From assembly GCA_027604685.1 (NCBI GenBank), contig JADHYX010000114.1, positions 1 to 56,049 on the forward strand: DNA of 56,049 nucleotides. Reading direction: 5' to 3'. The notes beneath the pieces were generated by a model that made no database searches, had not been told where the DNA came from, and saw only the letters and a program-made list of their open reading frames with translations. The stretch is from Lobulomyces angularis. Taxonomy: Eukaryota > Chytridiomycota > Chytridiomycetes > Lobulomycetales > Lobulomycetaceae. The translations under genes and the position numbers were made by a program. Shown here one piece after another: positions 12,247-24,842 of this stretch (positions are counted from its first letter, which is position 1; every line of letters begins with the position of its first letter).

Positions 12247-12898
12247 TTAACTTCTTGCTTTTACTTTACAGTTTTTGCATTTTTTAGGCATCTTATATCC
12301 TTTCTGTCTATTTTTTTAAATACAAACAACGTCAATTACAAAAAAAAAATATTAGTAGTCTATTATATTTACCTAAAATACTCCACTTCTTTTGCACTAA
12401 GTGAGGCATTACCCTTACAATCAGAGCATACAAATTGGAAACCTTTTAAATCTTTTTTGTGTTTATGAGATATAGCTGTATCCCACTGACCTGTTCAAAC
12501 AAATATGTTAAATATTTTAAAAAAACTGAAAAAATGAAAATGATATTAAAACAATCATTTAATTGATAGTGTGCAAGGTTAACAACACTATAAAAAATTT
12601 TGTAATAGTTACCTTCATCAGCATCGTCTACTCTGCTAGGAGGAGATATAGCTAAATCAGGAGATTTAGCACTTTTAACATCATCAGGAAAGCCAATTTC
12701 ATATTTAACAAAAGGTCTGAAAGCTAATAAAAAATCCCTCTTGTAAACCAATTTTGCATTCTCTTCATTGTTTCGGAGTATATTGGGATTTTCAACATCC
12801 TGAGGATAAGTTATATTAGTGGAATCTGATAAAATAGCAATGTCCTTTTGTAGTGTTGCAAATATATTTAAGTCTTTCATGCTATTCATTACCATATT
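12247..12898 (-). CDS. Small protein with eIF4E-binding motif and C-terminal zinc ribbon
   Basis: Three exons (12898-12613, 12490-12373, 12307-12247) join in phase to 154 residues. The middle carries YKRDFLLAFRPF, a match to the eIF4E-binding consensus YxxxxL-hydrophobic as found in eIF4G and 4E-BPs. The C-terminus reads FVCSDCKGNASLSAKEVEYF, then RQKGYKMPKKCKNCKVKARS, with two CxxC pairs, resembling the 'probable zinc-ribbon' family (zf-trcl type: CxxC, a central E-x-x-Y/F segment, KG, PK-C-x-x-C). The start chosen is ATG at 12898; further ATGs follow at codons 3 and 6. A role as translational regulator or eIF4E partner is inferred from the motif. I do not know a named orthologue. Confidence 0.72.
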
Positions 12899-13143
12899 AC
12901 TGTTACACAAAAATACAAAAATTTCAAATATAAATTCCTTTCTTTTACTTACAATTTATATAGTAGCTATTGTTAATAAACTGTTCTCTAATCCAATGTG
13001 AATTGGAATGTTGAGGGAAAAAAAATGCATTATATACCACTAATTAGTTTTAAAGTGAATGTTACAGTTTTATCAACTATAATTCAGCTTTATAATTTAA
13101 CTTTTTAAAATTAATTTTTCAACAAAGTTTATTTTCTTATTTT

Positions 13144-14125
13144 TTAATCATCATCGCTATCATCTACTACAACATTGTTACTAGCACCAAATTGTAAAAG
13201 CAACGCACCAACATCATCATTTTTTGATAAATCACTCGGTTTACTCCCATCTTTATTTTTTATCTACGTAACAATTTGTATTTAAAAACAATAATATAAT
13301 ACGTACAGTAGGATCTATTCCTGGATAGTTTAGTAAATGGATAACAGTACTTACATTTCCGTTGTAAGCAGCTAGATGTAAAGGAGTATCTCCCATTTTA
13401 TTCTGTTAAAAATACGAAAAATAAATTAAAGTTGGCTTATTTGAATTAATTATTTTTACTTGAGAATTAACTGCTGCATTTTTTTCTAATAAAATTTTTA
13501 CAACTTCCGCATGGCCTCCTCTGGCTGCCCAATGTAATGGAGTATTTTTTGCCATGTCCAATCCATTAACACTTACGCCATTTGCAACAAGTTCTTGCAC
13601 AAACTGTTACAGGGCTGCTTAGTTTAAATTTAAGTTAATATTAAAATACTTGAACATTTCCCCTTTTAGAAGCTTCATGAAGAGGGTTATCTAAAATTGC
13701 TGTATTTTCTCCAATGTAATTTGAAGCTACCAATGAAAATAAATTTTTTTTATTATATTTATATAAAAAAAAAGGATACATACGAACAAGACCTATTTTC
13801 TCGTTGCCTCCATTTCTACATTTCCACCAATTGGGATCATCTTTTGGTCAAAAAAATTGTAAATAACCATTTAGTATAAAAATAAAACCGATCTGTGTTT
13901 GCAGAATAAGAAAGTTCACCTTTATTGAGAACGTATAAAATATCACCTTCTTCGATCTGATAAAAAAATGTTTTAAAGTGACATTAATCACAAGTGCCAA
14001 TAGAAATAAATTCAAACCGTTAATTCATCTTCTCGTTGCTGAGTGTAGGAATATAATGCCTTCACTACTTCTTGAAGGTCTGATTTATCTTTTCTTCTGG
14101 CAGTAGGAGGTGGAATGTTCGACAT
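13144..14125 (-). CDS. OSTF1-like SH3 and ankyrin-repeat adaptor
   Basis: The N-terminus MSNIPPPTARRKDKSDLQ is followed by an SH3 domain assembled over several short exons: VKALYSYTQQREDELT, IEEGDILYVLNK, DDPNWWKC, then GLVPSNYI with the Pro codon split by an intron. Directly after come ENTAILDNPLHEASKRGNVQ and three to four ankyrin repeats, including VNGLDMAKNTPLHWAARGGH and KMGDTPLHLAAYNGN. The tail is acidic and ends DDSDDD. Order of domains, linker sequence and the acidic end all match animal osteoclast-stimulating factor 1, an intracellular SH3-ankyrin adaptor of about 214 residues. Partners here are unknown; cytosolic signalling or cytoskeletal linkage is inference. Confidence 0.88.
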
Positions 14126-15645
14126 TGAATAAAAATTTTGAAATTTTCAAGAAATGATCTAAAAAAAAAATTAGAGATTTTTTTAACGAACGCTTAATGA
14201 AGTACTGATTCCAATCCTTCACCTTCAGTTCATAATTCATCTACTTGAATTTAAACCTACAACTTAAGTTACCTTTTTTTTAAGAAACGATTGAAATTTG
14301 AAATCAAGATCAACTTTCAGTCAATCTACTTTCGTGAAAAAGAAAAGAGTGACTGAACATGGTGTTTTGTCCTCATGTTTAATTGTCACCTGAATTCATT
14401 CATTTCTTTGTTTTTAATTTGTTTTTCGACCTGTATTATAGAGAAAAACTTCCTAGTCCTGAAGCAATCATTTGATTATATAATTTAATATATTCAAAAA
14501 TACACAACAGACACCAATTTACGTTTTTAAATATTAACAAAGTGAAACCAATGTTGAAACAAAAAACTAATTTATTTATGGAACAGTTTCCTTTGACGAT
14601 TTAACAGTGTTATAATGCATTAACAGTATTTTATAACCGCGGAATTAACAACTGAAAAATAATCAACTTCTAAAAATAAATGCCATAATCTGCAGGGATG
14701 AAATTTTAAGTATTGAAAATATATAACATTTTTGAAATAGAAATAAAATCTAGTTTGGTGTACATAATTGTTAAGCAATTTCCAATATCTATTTTAAAAG
14801 ATAATGATAAAGAAATACTATCTATGCGTTGTGAAAGTAAACATAATGATTCCATACATCCAGTATTTGAAAAGTAATTCTTTAACTGTTTTTTTTTAAT
14901 TTTAAAGAAAAATTTTCAACAATTTTAACATGTAAAGTTACAGATGGCTTTGATACATTAAACCAAATCTCGCAAGACCATGCATTTGATAACGAACCAC
15001 CATGTATTTAGTATTTATATTAACATATTTATCTTAAATTTATGGATGTTTGATACTCCAATCTATTTTTCTTTAAAAAAGAAGACTGTTTGACTACCTA
15101 TAATTTCAGTTATTAATAAACGTACTTGTTACTTGCTTCCACATCACAATAATATTGTATTTAACGTCACTGTTTTTCTATTTTTTTGAAGTCACTTTTA
15201 TAGATCCTTTCACTTCTTTAATTTTTTAAAACATTATTTTCATCAGTACAAATCATTAAAATGCTAATTTTATTTTGTTGAAGGTTTTCCTTTTTTTTTT
15301 TTCTTTTTTTTACTTCACTTCAACCGATTATGGTACTAACTGACCCATTTCATTAAAAGTCTAAAATAATTTGATTAATTTAAAGGTATAAAAAATTAAA
15401 CAATATTAGGGAATCGAAATATAACAGTACCATAGTAAATTAATGCATGCTTATGACATCAAAAATCAACTACTTATTTACTTCATAAAACAATTAGAAT
15501 TTGAATAAAATTGTGTTGAAATTATTTTCGACTTCTTCCGTGAATTAGAATAAAGTTTTGTTGAATTGCAGTTCTGTAATAGGTGAAATAACTTACCGTA
15601 ATTCTCTCACTTTTTATTTTTAAAAATTTTTGAAAGTAATTTGGG
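14126..15645. other. Intergenic interval with one weak coding-like segment
   Basis: About 1.5 kb between two divergent genes, longer than promoters need. Most of it is AT-rich with frequent stops in all frames. Plus-strand 14753-15011 contains two adjacent open stretches in different frames (see the separate entry). Nothing else is recognisable. Confidence 0.5.
14753..15011 (+). pseudogene. Possible orphan exon pair or gene remnant
   Basis: One open stretch reads VYIIVKQFPISILKDNDKEI then LSMRCESKHNDSIHPVFEK. After a T-rich intron-like gap with a GTAATT donor, a second stretch reads FSTILTCKVTDGF, DTLNQISQDHAF and DNEPPCI, then stops. Amino-acid composition looks coding, but the two parts do not join in phase with the visible splice sites and no start is evident. 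It may be a decayed gene end or chance. Confidence 0.25.
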
Positions 15646-16609
<964 letters not shown>

Positions 16610-16973
16610 AATAGAGCAATTTTTTTTTTTTTAATGTTTTTTTAATTACACAGTTAGTTTTTTACTGAAGTTATGTTACATTCAAAAAGTTTTTTTTTTT
16701 TTTTTTTTATATATATAATATATTTAAACTGCATAACCTTTTTTTATATTAATACATTTTAATATGAAATATATTATTTTTTCAATGCTCAAATTTTTTC
16801 AGTAGTTCTACCTACTGAACTTAGTACAATTAACATCAATGACTATCTGACATTAGTTTGAATACTATAGAATAGGATATGGTGTAGAAAGGATTTTTAG
16901 GCAAAAATAATTATAATTTTACCTCTAAATTAAAGATATTTTTTTTTTTTTAGTAGTACCATCAAAAGTAAAA
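16610..16973. other. Convergent intergenic region, poly-T rich
   Basis: Contains long T runs around 16690-16708 and 16741, between two converging genes. It probably holds both 3' ends. No gene is seen. Confidence 0.5.
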
Positions 16974-19900
16974 TTACATTAACATAAAAATAAAATCTTC
17001 GCCCAAATCATCTAAGTACTGGATCAAAACTCTCCTCAGCTGCTTATCAATTCTGTTTTCTTGATCCACATCAGTTTTTAATAAAAAATTCCAAAAACAA
17101 ATGAAAATTGCTGATAATACAGTCCCAGGGACTTTTCCAAAAAGAATTGGTAAATTATCAAAGGGCCAGCTCACAAGCTCCATATTAGAAAAAATATTTA
17201 CTAACGTCACGCTAACATGAAATTCCTCTAATCCAATCGCGCCTGCTGTAGATTTTTCCCACCGTACTTGATTCCAAAATGATATTACGTTAATCAGAAT
17301 AGGTTTTATAACTGGTAATAAAAGGAAATTTTTAAAGTAGACAGGATCTAAATTGTTAAATAATTACTAATGTTACTCGAATTAAACTATAATCATACCC
17401 TGAAGGCTTAAAATCTCAAAAACATCATACCAAAAAGGACAGCTCTGAAAGAGCCTTATAAGCCAGATATCTCTAGGAGAATTTGCTTTGTAAAACTCTT
17501 CCTTTTTTATTTTATGGTTGTATGGTATATCACTAAGTTTCGAACAGAAGGCATTATTTCTAAGGTATTCCATAAGTTTTTGAGCTGAAACAATCTGAGT
17601 TCCTATAAAAATGTATAAATTTCCCTTTTTTAGAATTTTTCTACCTTGAACTTCGATGAGTCTGTTAAATAGCTGCTTTATAAAATATCGAATAATTTTT
17701 GAATGACTTTTTATACTATAAGATCAAATCAAAAAAAGTAAGCTAAATAGTAATCATGAATACTTGAATACTTACAGTGCATCATAGGTAACCACCCCTT
17801 TTGTAAGTGTTTTTCTGCTTGTTTTAAGTTGGGCTTTGAAAACATCATTGTTAACAATTTCATTCCCTAGAAAGTTTTTTGTTTCAGGTATCGACTTCAA
17901 ACTGTTTGCCTTTTCACTGTAATCTTTTTTTACAGTATCCGGTTCAAGCATCCATTTATTTGTAAGGGATAAACTATACTTTCCCATTCTATTAAAGAAA
18001 CTTGATGCTTCATTTAAGAGGGTAATGCCACAGTTCATATATATTCCTTGAAATTTGCTCAGTTCAATTAAGATGTTACTGCTAATCCCTAATGTTTCCA
18101 ATAATATGTCAGGGATACAGGTATTGAAACACACATCGTTCATCTCAGTGAATAACTGCTCATTATTGACATCATGCAGCATTAAGTCTTTAATTCCAAT
18201 AAAAAAAATTTTTTCTAATACTTCACGATAAAATTTGATAACTCTTGGTTGATCGAGGTATAAAAAATTGTATTCTTCCATAAATGTTTCATTTTTAGGA
18301 TTTAGCTCACTCATGGCAATTTTATTCAATATTCGTAAAACCAAAAGTTTTTCTTCATATTCTGTCACTTCAAAACGATGGTAGACTTCAATTAAACTAA
18401 ACAAATAATTACTCATATTTTTTAAAGTAAACTCTTCAACATTATTTGTAAGGTAAAGGGCACTTAAATTCCGTATAAATATATTTTGAGAAGTGGAATC
18501 AAGCGTCAACACATATTCAGTGGAATTTTTTTCCAGTAAAGATGTCTGAAGAAATTTTTCAAAGGTACTAAAAAAATCAACGTTTAGATGTGAGAAAATT
18601 TGGGGATGATTACTCGTTAAATTTATCGAAATTTCTTTCCCAGCCTTTTCTAAAATAGTGAAAGTAATTTAAAAATGCTGCCTCAGGAAATTTTGTAAAT
18701 AAGGATTTAAATGCTTTAACGATAAACTGTTCACCAAAATTCAAACCAAGCAATTGAACAAGGTCAATCAAATTTTTAATAATAACTGGCTTTAAAAATT
18801 CGCTGTGAATACTGACGGCATCATGGCCGTTTGCATTAGTGAAAAATATTTTTTGAGTTCTAACTAGTAGTGAATCAAAAATTTCTTCATGAAAATCTTC
18901 AAAACTTTTTAAGCCCTCTGTTCTTAATTTCAAATCACTATATATAAATAAGTTTTGAAACTTCAAGAATTATTAAATGTTTTAAATAATAGTCATACCG
19001 AGTTCAAACAGTCTTTAACGAGAACATCGCAAACACCTAGAAATAACTCGGTACAATCTCGTCTTTTTTCAAATTCTGCAAAATGAAAAGTTTCCATACA
19101 TTTATCCAAAAATAAAAATATAAATGGCAATTTTGTGGATTGCTGTAATTGTAACAATCGATGCGTTATTAACAAACGCACCCAATAATGGCATACGTTT
19201 GATACAGCTGCTATGGTTCTAAGAAATTGATTTTTTTTTAATAAAAATTTAATTTAAGTACTAAATTATACCCATCAATTAATCTAAAATTTGAAAAAGA
19301 TCTCTTACTTTCACAATGGCAAATTGTTTCAACGTGTATTAAAAAATGATAGTTTAATATTCTATTCAGTAGAACTTACAGTTAATGTTATAGTTTATAA
19401 TAAAAAAGATTACTTTCAAATGCCGACGGTGAAATGAAAGCAATAGTAAATAAGTACGACAGAATAAATGGCTTAATGCTATCTAATAAAATAATAAATT
19501 AAAGTTTGAATGACTGCTAACCCTTAGTTGGTTTGACTTTTACTGCTTCTATATACATCGTGAGTAATTCGTTCAGACTCAATACTAGGCATCCATTATT
19601 CTGATAGCAGTGTTAGAGAAAATTTTCTTATGTCATACCAAACTCATAACAAATTGGAAAATTTCCATTAATGTAAGACTTAAAGGATCATTCTCGACAC
19701 CGCAATCCGGCTGATCCTTTATTAGTGAAAGAATTGGATTACCATTTGTTGCATAAAAGTTAATAGCGAAATTATGTATTATTGGTAAAAATATCTGCCC
19801 AATTTCCTGGAGCAAATAAAAAAAAACCCATCTGAGCGTAATATATTTGCCCTCCATCCAATTTTGTATAAAATTAATTGCATGTTCTCTAAAATTTGTA

Positions 19901-20443
19901 AACAAAGTACAGAAATTTAAAAATTCCTTATACCTATTTTCATTGGTAATAAATATGTTAATTAACACTTCAGTTAACGAGGATATTATAGGGTGACTTA
20001 ATTGATCCTTAATGCAAATGAGCAATGTAGCTTTGGAATCTGGGAAACCACGAAGCACAGAAACGATCCACTAAATATAGATCATAAATTTAGCAAAATT
20101 TATAAAGAAATACGGTATAAACATAGGATGCAACTTCCTCATTTGAAGCTACAATGACTTTCAGAATTTTGAGGGCTTTTAACAAATCTTTATCATAACT
20201 GGTTGCTTGAATTCTTTTTTTTAATGTTTGAAATATACTTGAATGACTGCTTTGTTGGGAGGGAATCTTCAGCATCAATATTAAATCTGTTGATGATAAA
20301 TTATTTATTCTGTTATCCTTCATTTCTATTAACTGTTCCACAGATATTGTTTTTTTATTTTTTTCCAACATAGTGCAAAACGAGATGTTCTGAATAAGAA
20401 ACTCCTCTTGGATATTCAACCCTAGATATTGATTTAGAATCAT
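16974..20443 (-). CDS. Large unrecognised helical protein, HEAT/ARM-like
   Basis: Many exons encode roughly 1000 residues with no transmembrane segment, signal peptide or catalytic motif. The start MILNQYLGLNIQEEFLIQN is the first ATG of the open frame. The first junction reads cleanly as VYTWIVSVLRGFPDSKATLL. Further exons encode amphipathic helices rich in Leu, Ile, Phe and Asn, for example LIDLVQLLGLNFGEQFIVKA and FVMSL followed by NNGCLVLSLNELLTMYIEAV. The protein ends YLDDLGEDFIFMLM. The pattern suggests an alpha-solenoid such as a transport factor, nucleoporin or scaffold, but I recognise no family and assign no function. Some small exons around 17340-17770 and 19180-19630 are uncertain. 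Confidence 0.7.
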
Positions 20444-20731
20444 TATTGAAACTGGTCAATCTTTATCATAATTTAAGATGTTATCATTCACATTTCAAAA
20501 GTTTTATTTTTTATTATCTTTCATTTATTTTATTTTTTACTATACACATTAGAAGATGAAAGTGAGCATTCAGTTGAATTGCAACTACTAGCAACTACCC
20601 TTCATATCTTCCATCTTTAAAAAAAATTTTAATTTTAAAATTGTACTAAAATTAGTTGGCAGTTTAACAAGCAAAAATATGATGGACACTGAATCAATAT
20701 TTTTGACATCTAGTGACTATTGTCATTAGGC

Positions 20732-22002
20732 TTAAAAAAGGATTTTTCTCAAAAAAAAGTCTATAGCTTCACTACATTCCCCTTCCTCTTTCCAAATAGA
20801 TGTTAACTCCTCTATTAATTCCTCGACTTGCCTTTTTAGCTCCAATTTTCTAATCAAAAGGTCTCGCTCTTTTTTTCCTTTCATTGAAAATCGCATTTCT
20901 TTCTCTTCCATAGTAACAAACTCTCTATTATTACTATGTTCATTCATTAAAGAATTTAAATATCTAATTGCATTTGCTTTACTTTCCCCTTTTTTTAATA
21001 AACATTCAACAAATTCATCCTTTAATTCATCCAGTTTTTTTTCTAATTTTTTTTCAATAAAAATTAAATCTTTTGAGGTTGTGGTATAGTCTATTGCGAT
21101 TTTGGAAGAATCAGGAACTGTGAAATTATTTAATTAAAAAGGATTGTTGCAAAACTCACTTTTTTTTTGTTTTTTGTGCGCTGGTTCTTCCTCGCCACTT
21201 CCTTCAGTTTCCGAATTATCGTCCTTTCTACTCAAAGTCAATCCTTTAAATTATTGGTAACTTCAAAAGATGTATGATATGTACCTTTCGTGACGACTTT
21301 TACTTTTTCACGAATTGATTTATCATTTTTGACAGAATCCCAATCAAAATATCCCAGACTTTTGTGATGCTTATTCAAGCTGGAGAGGTAAGAATTAAGT
21401 GAAGAAAGTCTAAGCTCACCTAACTTCCATCTCTCTAGTTCATGGTCGATGTACTAAAAAGTTAATTATAACAATGATAGGAAAACGTACACAATGGAGG
21501 TGCGCTAAAGTAATTGGAAATACATCATTCTTATCGTTTGTTTTAACCCAACCGTTTGATATAGCTAATCTAAATAGCAAATTGAAATTTAGAATTTATA
21601 TATTGCTACTTACTTAATATAATTTTTAACAATTCGATTTCCTTCGTAACTTGAAATATATTCCAATTTATTTTTTGTTTTGTCATGGTATCTAACCTTA
21701 CTAAAATTTAAACCAAGGTGTTCATGGTGTGTTTCAATAATATCCTAAAATTCTATTCAGTAACAGGAATTGCGGCATAAAAATTACCAGATTTTCTAGT
21801 AAGGCTTTTTGATTTATAAGTCTTTTATTTACCCTCTCTAATTCAAAATCTATGTATTTTAAAAGAACTTCTAGGGAGACTGGAAAGACGGGGGAAGAAG
21901 CTGCTTGCCACCCTAAAATTGTAAATGAAATTATAATTTAATAAATATACCCTCTGACTTCACTAAATTCTGAAAATGCTTAATAAATACTTTATTGTCC
22001 AT
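20732..22002 (-). CDS. Protein with two recombinase-core-like (SAM-like) DNA-binding modules
   Basis: From MDNKVFIKHFQNLVK the chain continues GWQAASSPVFPVSLEVLLKY, IDFELERVNKRLINQ and later LDIIETHHEHLGLNF. A second similar module reads FPITLAHLHC, YIDHELERWKLGEL, RLSSLNSYLSSLNKHHKSLG. The shared pattern, FP(V/I)(S/T)L, YID.ELER, then a short helix ending HH..LG, resembles the N-terminal core-binding domain of tyrosine recombinases, here duplicated. No catalytic domain (R...HxxR...Y) follows. Instead there is an acidic and basic linker (RKDDNSETEGSGEEEPAHKK) and a C-terminal coiled coil (LIRKLELKRQVEELIEEL). A domesticated transposon-derived nuclear DNA-binding protein is the best guess; this is inference from pattern only. 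Confidence 0.65.
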
Positions 22003-22053
22003 AAATTTTTTTTTGAAATGGTGTGATGGAATGATAATTGGGATAAAAAAAAT
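22003..22053. promoter_or_regulatory. 51-bp divergent promoter interval
   Basis: The start codons of the recombinase-core-like gene (-) and the RRN7-like gene (+) are only 51 bp apart. Any promoters and both 5' leaders must lie in this interval or inside the genes. Confidence 0.5.
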
Positions 22054-24188
22054 ATGGATAAAAACTCAAAAAATTATAACAAAAAAATTTGTTTAACTTG
22101 CAGATCAAAAAAATTTAAAAAAGCTGAAGATCATTTTGTTTGTTCCAATGGGCACATTTTGGTTTGTTATGAAATTTTTTGTAAATTAATGAGATTTGCA
22201 GCACTCATATCTGGAAATCGACGACGAGCTGGATGTTGGGAGCCAAAGTGTCAATCTTAGAAAAATAAAGTTAAAAAAGTTATCGAAAAATCTTTATGAA
22301 TCTGAGAATGACTCTGATTTGAATAGTGTTAACAAAAATCTTCAAAATTCATCAGAAAACCAAAAAGTTCCTAAACATCTCATTCTAGAAGTATTTGCAT
22401 ATGCATTGAAAACACAAGTAAAAGGACTAATAAAAAATAATAATTTTCCTGAAATTTTAGAGGTATCTACAATTGCAAGTTTCTTTAACGAGTTTTTAGT
22501 TATTGGTGATGGATTTATTTTTACTATTGAGTACAAAGTTGTCATTTCATTTTTTTTACAGAATAAAAACTTTTGGTGAAACAGAAACCCAAGATTATAC
22601 GTATGAGGACATCTTGTTTAATGAAGAAGGTGAACAATTTTTGAAATCCGATTTGGAGAGTATTATATCTAACAAAAGCGACATAAAAAAAACCTCTGCT
22701 TTTATATCTCAGGAACTCTTTGATGATAATGACATTGAAGAACATACACTACATGAAAAAAGAAAAAAATCAATTCAAGAACCTTTTTTGACAAAGAAAA
22801 TTAATGAGCTTGAAGTGTTTATGTTTGGAAGGCATGTATCTACTGAATTAAATAACCTAGATAAATGTCATTTACATCCTACGTATGCACCAGCTATAAT
22901 ATACTTAGCATGTTCTTGGTTGAGAATACCAGTTTTACTTTCTGATGTATTTAGGTAAAATACTCATGATTTCTAGTCAATGCTCAAATTTCGAAGGTGG
23001 ATTGGTGATGGTACAATTCCATTTTTTTCTTCTTTCACAAAGTTGCCAAGATACTTACTGGATGCATTGCTTAACGAATCCGTTTACATTTATAAGTTAA
23101 GGAGAGTCGAGCAACAACTTCCCACTTTAGAGCATTTAAAAAGGGTTACAATTGCTTTGGGAAAGTTTTATAATCAAAATTATGAGATTAAGTTACCTTC
23201 CCCATTGAATAAACCATTATTTCGAATAAGATTAATAGTTGAATTGGGTTTACCTGGTATTTGAAATTGTCAACCATTTTTAATAATTAGTTAGTTCAAT
23301 TTTATGTGCTTTCGAAAATTCTAACAGAAATGCACGAAGGATTTAAATGTCCAGATTATTCCGAGGCTGATAGTTTTTCTGCAGTAAGTGAGCATTTTGT
23401 TGAAAAGGAATTTTCCTTGATAGGATGCTCAATAATTGCTGTTTGTATTATTGTTTATGGAATGGTAAAATGAATTTTTGGTAAAAAACAGGTTTTTAAA
23501 CTTATTAGGATGGTACATTGCGTTACGACTTAGAATCATACCCTTTTTTGGCCAATATACCAAAATTTAATGATTGGATGGAGCAGTTAATTAGAGAGAA
23601 AAAGTATACCAAAGGTTTCGCAAGTTGGAGTCAAAAGTATGGATATTTAGAACCTTTAATTTTACTTTTTTTTTTAGTGATTTTCATTTGTCAGAATCTG
23701 AAACTATTCAAAAATATCTGAATTTTTGTGAAGATGAACTCTTCTGGGCTAACGGAAAAAACAAAGGATGTAATAATAATAATTTATATATAGTTTGTCA
23801 TTAATTTTTTTTTTTTTTAGTACAAGAAGCGTTTTTAAGTTTAGTTGAAAAAAGAAAACAACAAAAAAAAGATGAGAAATGTGTAAGAAAAAGCCAAAAG
23901 AGAAATACCTTTAAACCTATTGAGAGGGAATATTTTATGGGAGGAAAGCCAGTTAAGGCCTTAGGAGAAGATTTTATTGGTTTTCCACCCAAAAAACATT
24001 TTCAATATGATCAGTTTGATAAGGTTGGGGAATTACATCAATCTTTGGAATATCTACTTAGCTATTTGATTGAAATTGGGGGGATTGATAGAGCACGACT
24101 AGAGCTGGTTTTTTATAATTTTATAAAAACGTTAGAAATTGAATCCCTGTTTAATTTGGATGCTATTTTAAATAATAATAGCAAATAG
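22054..24188 (+). CDS. RRN7: RNA polymerase I core-factor subunit Rrn7/TAF1B-like
   Basis: The N-terminus holds an Rrn7-type zinc ribbon: CLTCRSKKFKKAEDHFVCSNGH (CxxC...CxxxH). After an acidic linker come the cyclin-like folds, visible as HLHPTYAPAIIYLACSWLRI, RWIGDGTIPFFSSFTKLPRY and IIAVCIIVYGM followed by DGTLRYDLESYPFL. The C-terminal part includes FIGFPPKKHFQYDQFDK and LEYLLSYLIEIGGID and ends NNNSK. Rrn7/TAF1B is the TFIIB-like subunit that recruits Pol I to rDNA promoters. Eight or so introns are present. The junction near 22505-22585 has two possible solutions; donor at 22506 with acceptor at 22584 keeps the frame. The gene is divergent from the previous one. Confidence 0.82.
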
Positions 24189-24842
24189 CAGTTTTAAAAT
24201 AAATTTTGTTAATTTACATTGAAAAAGTACGCTGAAATCATAAATCACAAAATTATTTTAAAAAACAACTTTATTTTTTAAGAATACTAAATTAATTTAC
24301 ATTTTGAAAAATCAAGTTGAGGATAAGGATACAAAATTTGAATACAAGAATTTTTGTTCTCAGCGCCGCAATCCTAAGTGAAAATAAAGAACATATTGCA
24401 ATTTGTGCAGTTGAAGTGTTTAGATATAATTAGTAATGAAGATTTATTAAAAGTAAATTGAAGTAGGATATTACCGTACAAGCAATTTGAAGAAAAAGTT
24501 AATTTTAAGGTTGAGTGAATGAGATTTGAACTGTCTATGAAGCAGATCATAGCTGAGGGCAGCTATACAATTCTAATAGAGACTAATAAGAACAATTCAA
24601 ACCTTTTTTTTCATTTGAAAGCTGCTGTTCCTAATTTTTAATTTTCAACCACTGAAAGGCTCTCACTTTCGTTCGAGGCTGGAAATTTATTAATTAAGCA
24701 AAAAAAAAAAGCAAAAAAACTTAAAAGAAACCTTAAAAATTTTAAAATTTCGCCATCTATCTCTGCAATATTTTATTTCAATAATCAAAAAGAAGAAATA
24801 GAAAATTAGTCAAGTTCAACAAAAGTATTACTACTAGCCTTT
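24189..24842. other. Intergenic, no gene seen
   Basis: A 654-bp AT-rich stretch between two plus-strand genes, with stops in all frames. No RNA gene or repeat is recognised. Confidence 0.5.

Noticed and set aside
12899..12910. Upstream extension of the zinc-ribbon protein from codon TTG
   Set aside because: The frame begins without an ATG; the first ATG at 12898 is adequate and the preceding bases look like an intron or leader.
22342..22745. Minus-strand open frames opposite the RRN7-like gene
   Set aside because: Shadow frames over exons that carry recognisable Rrn7 features on the plus strand.
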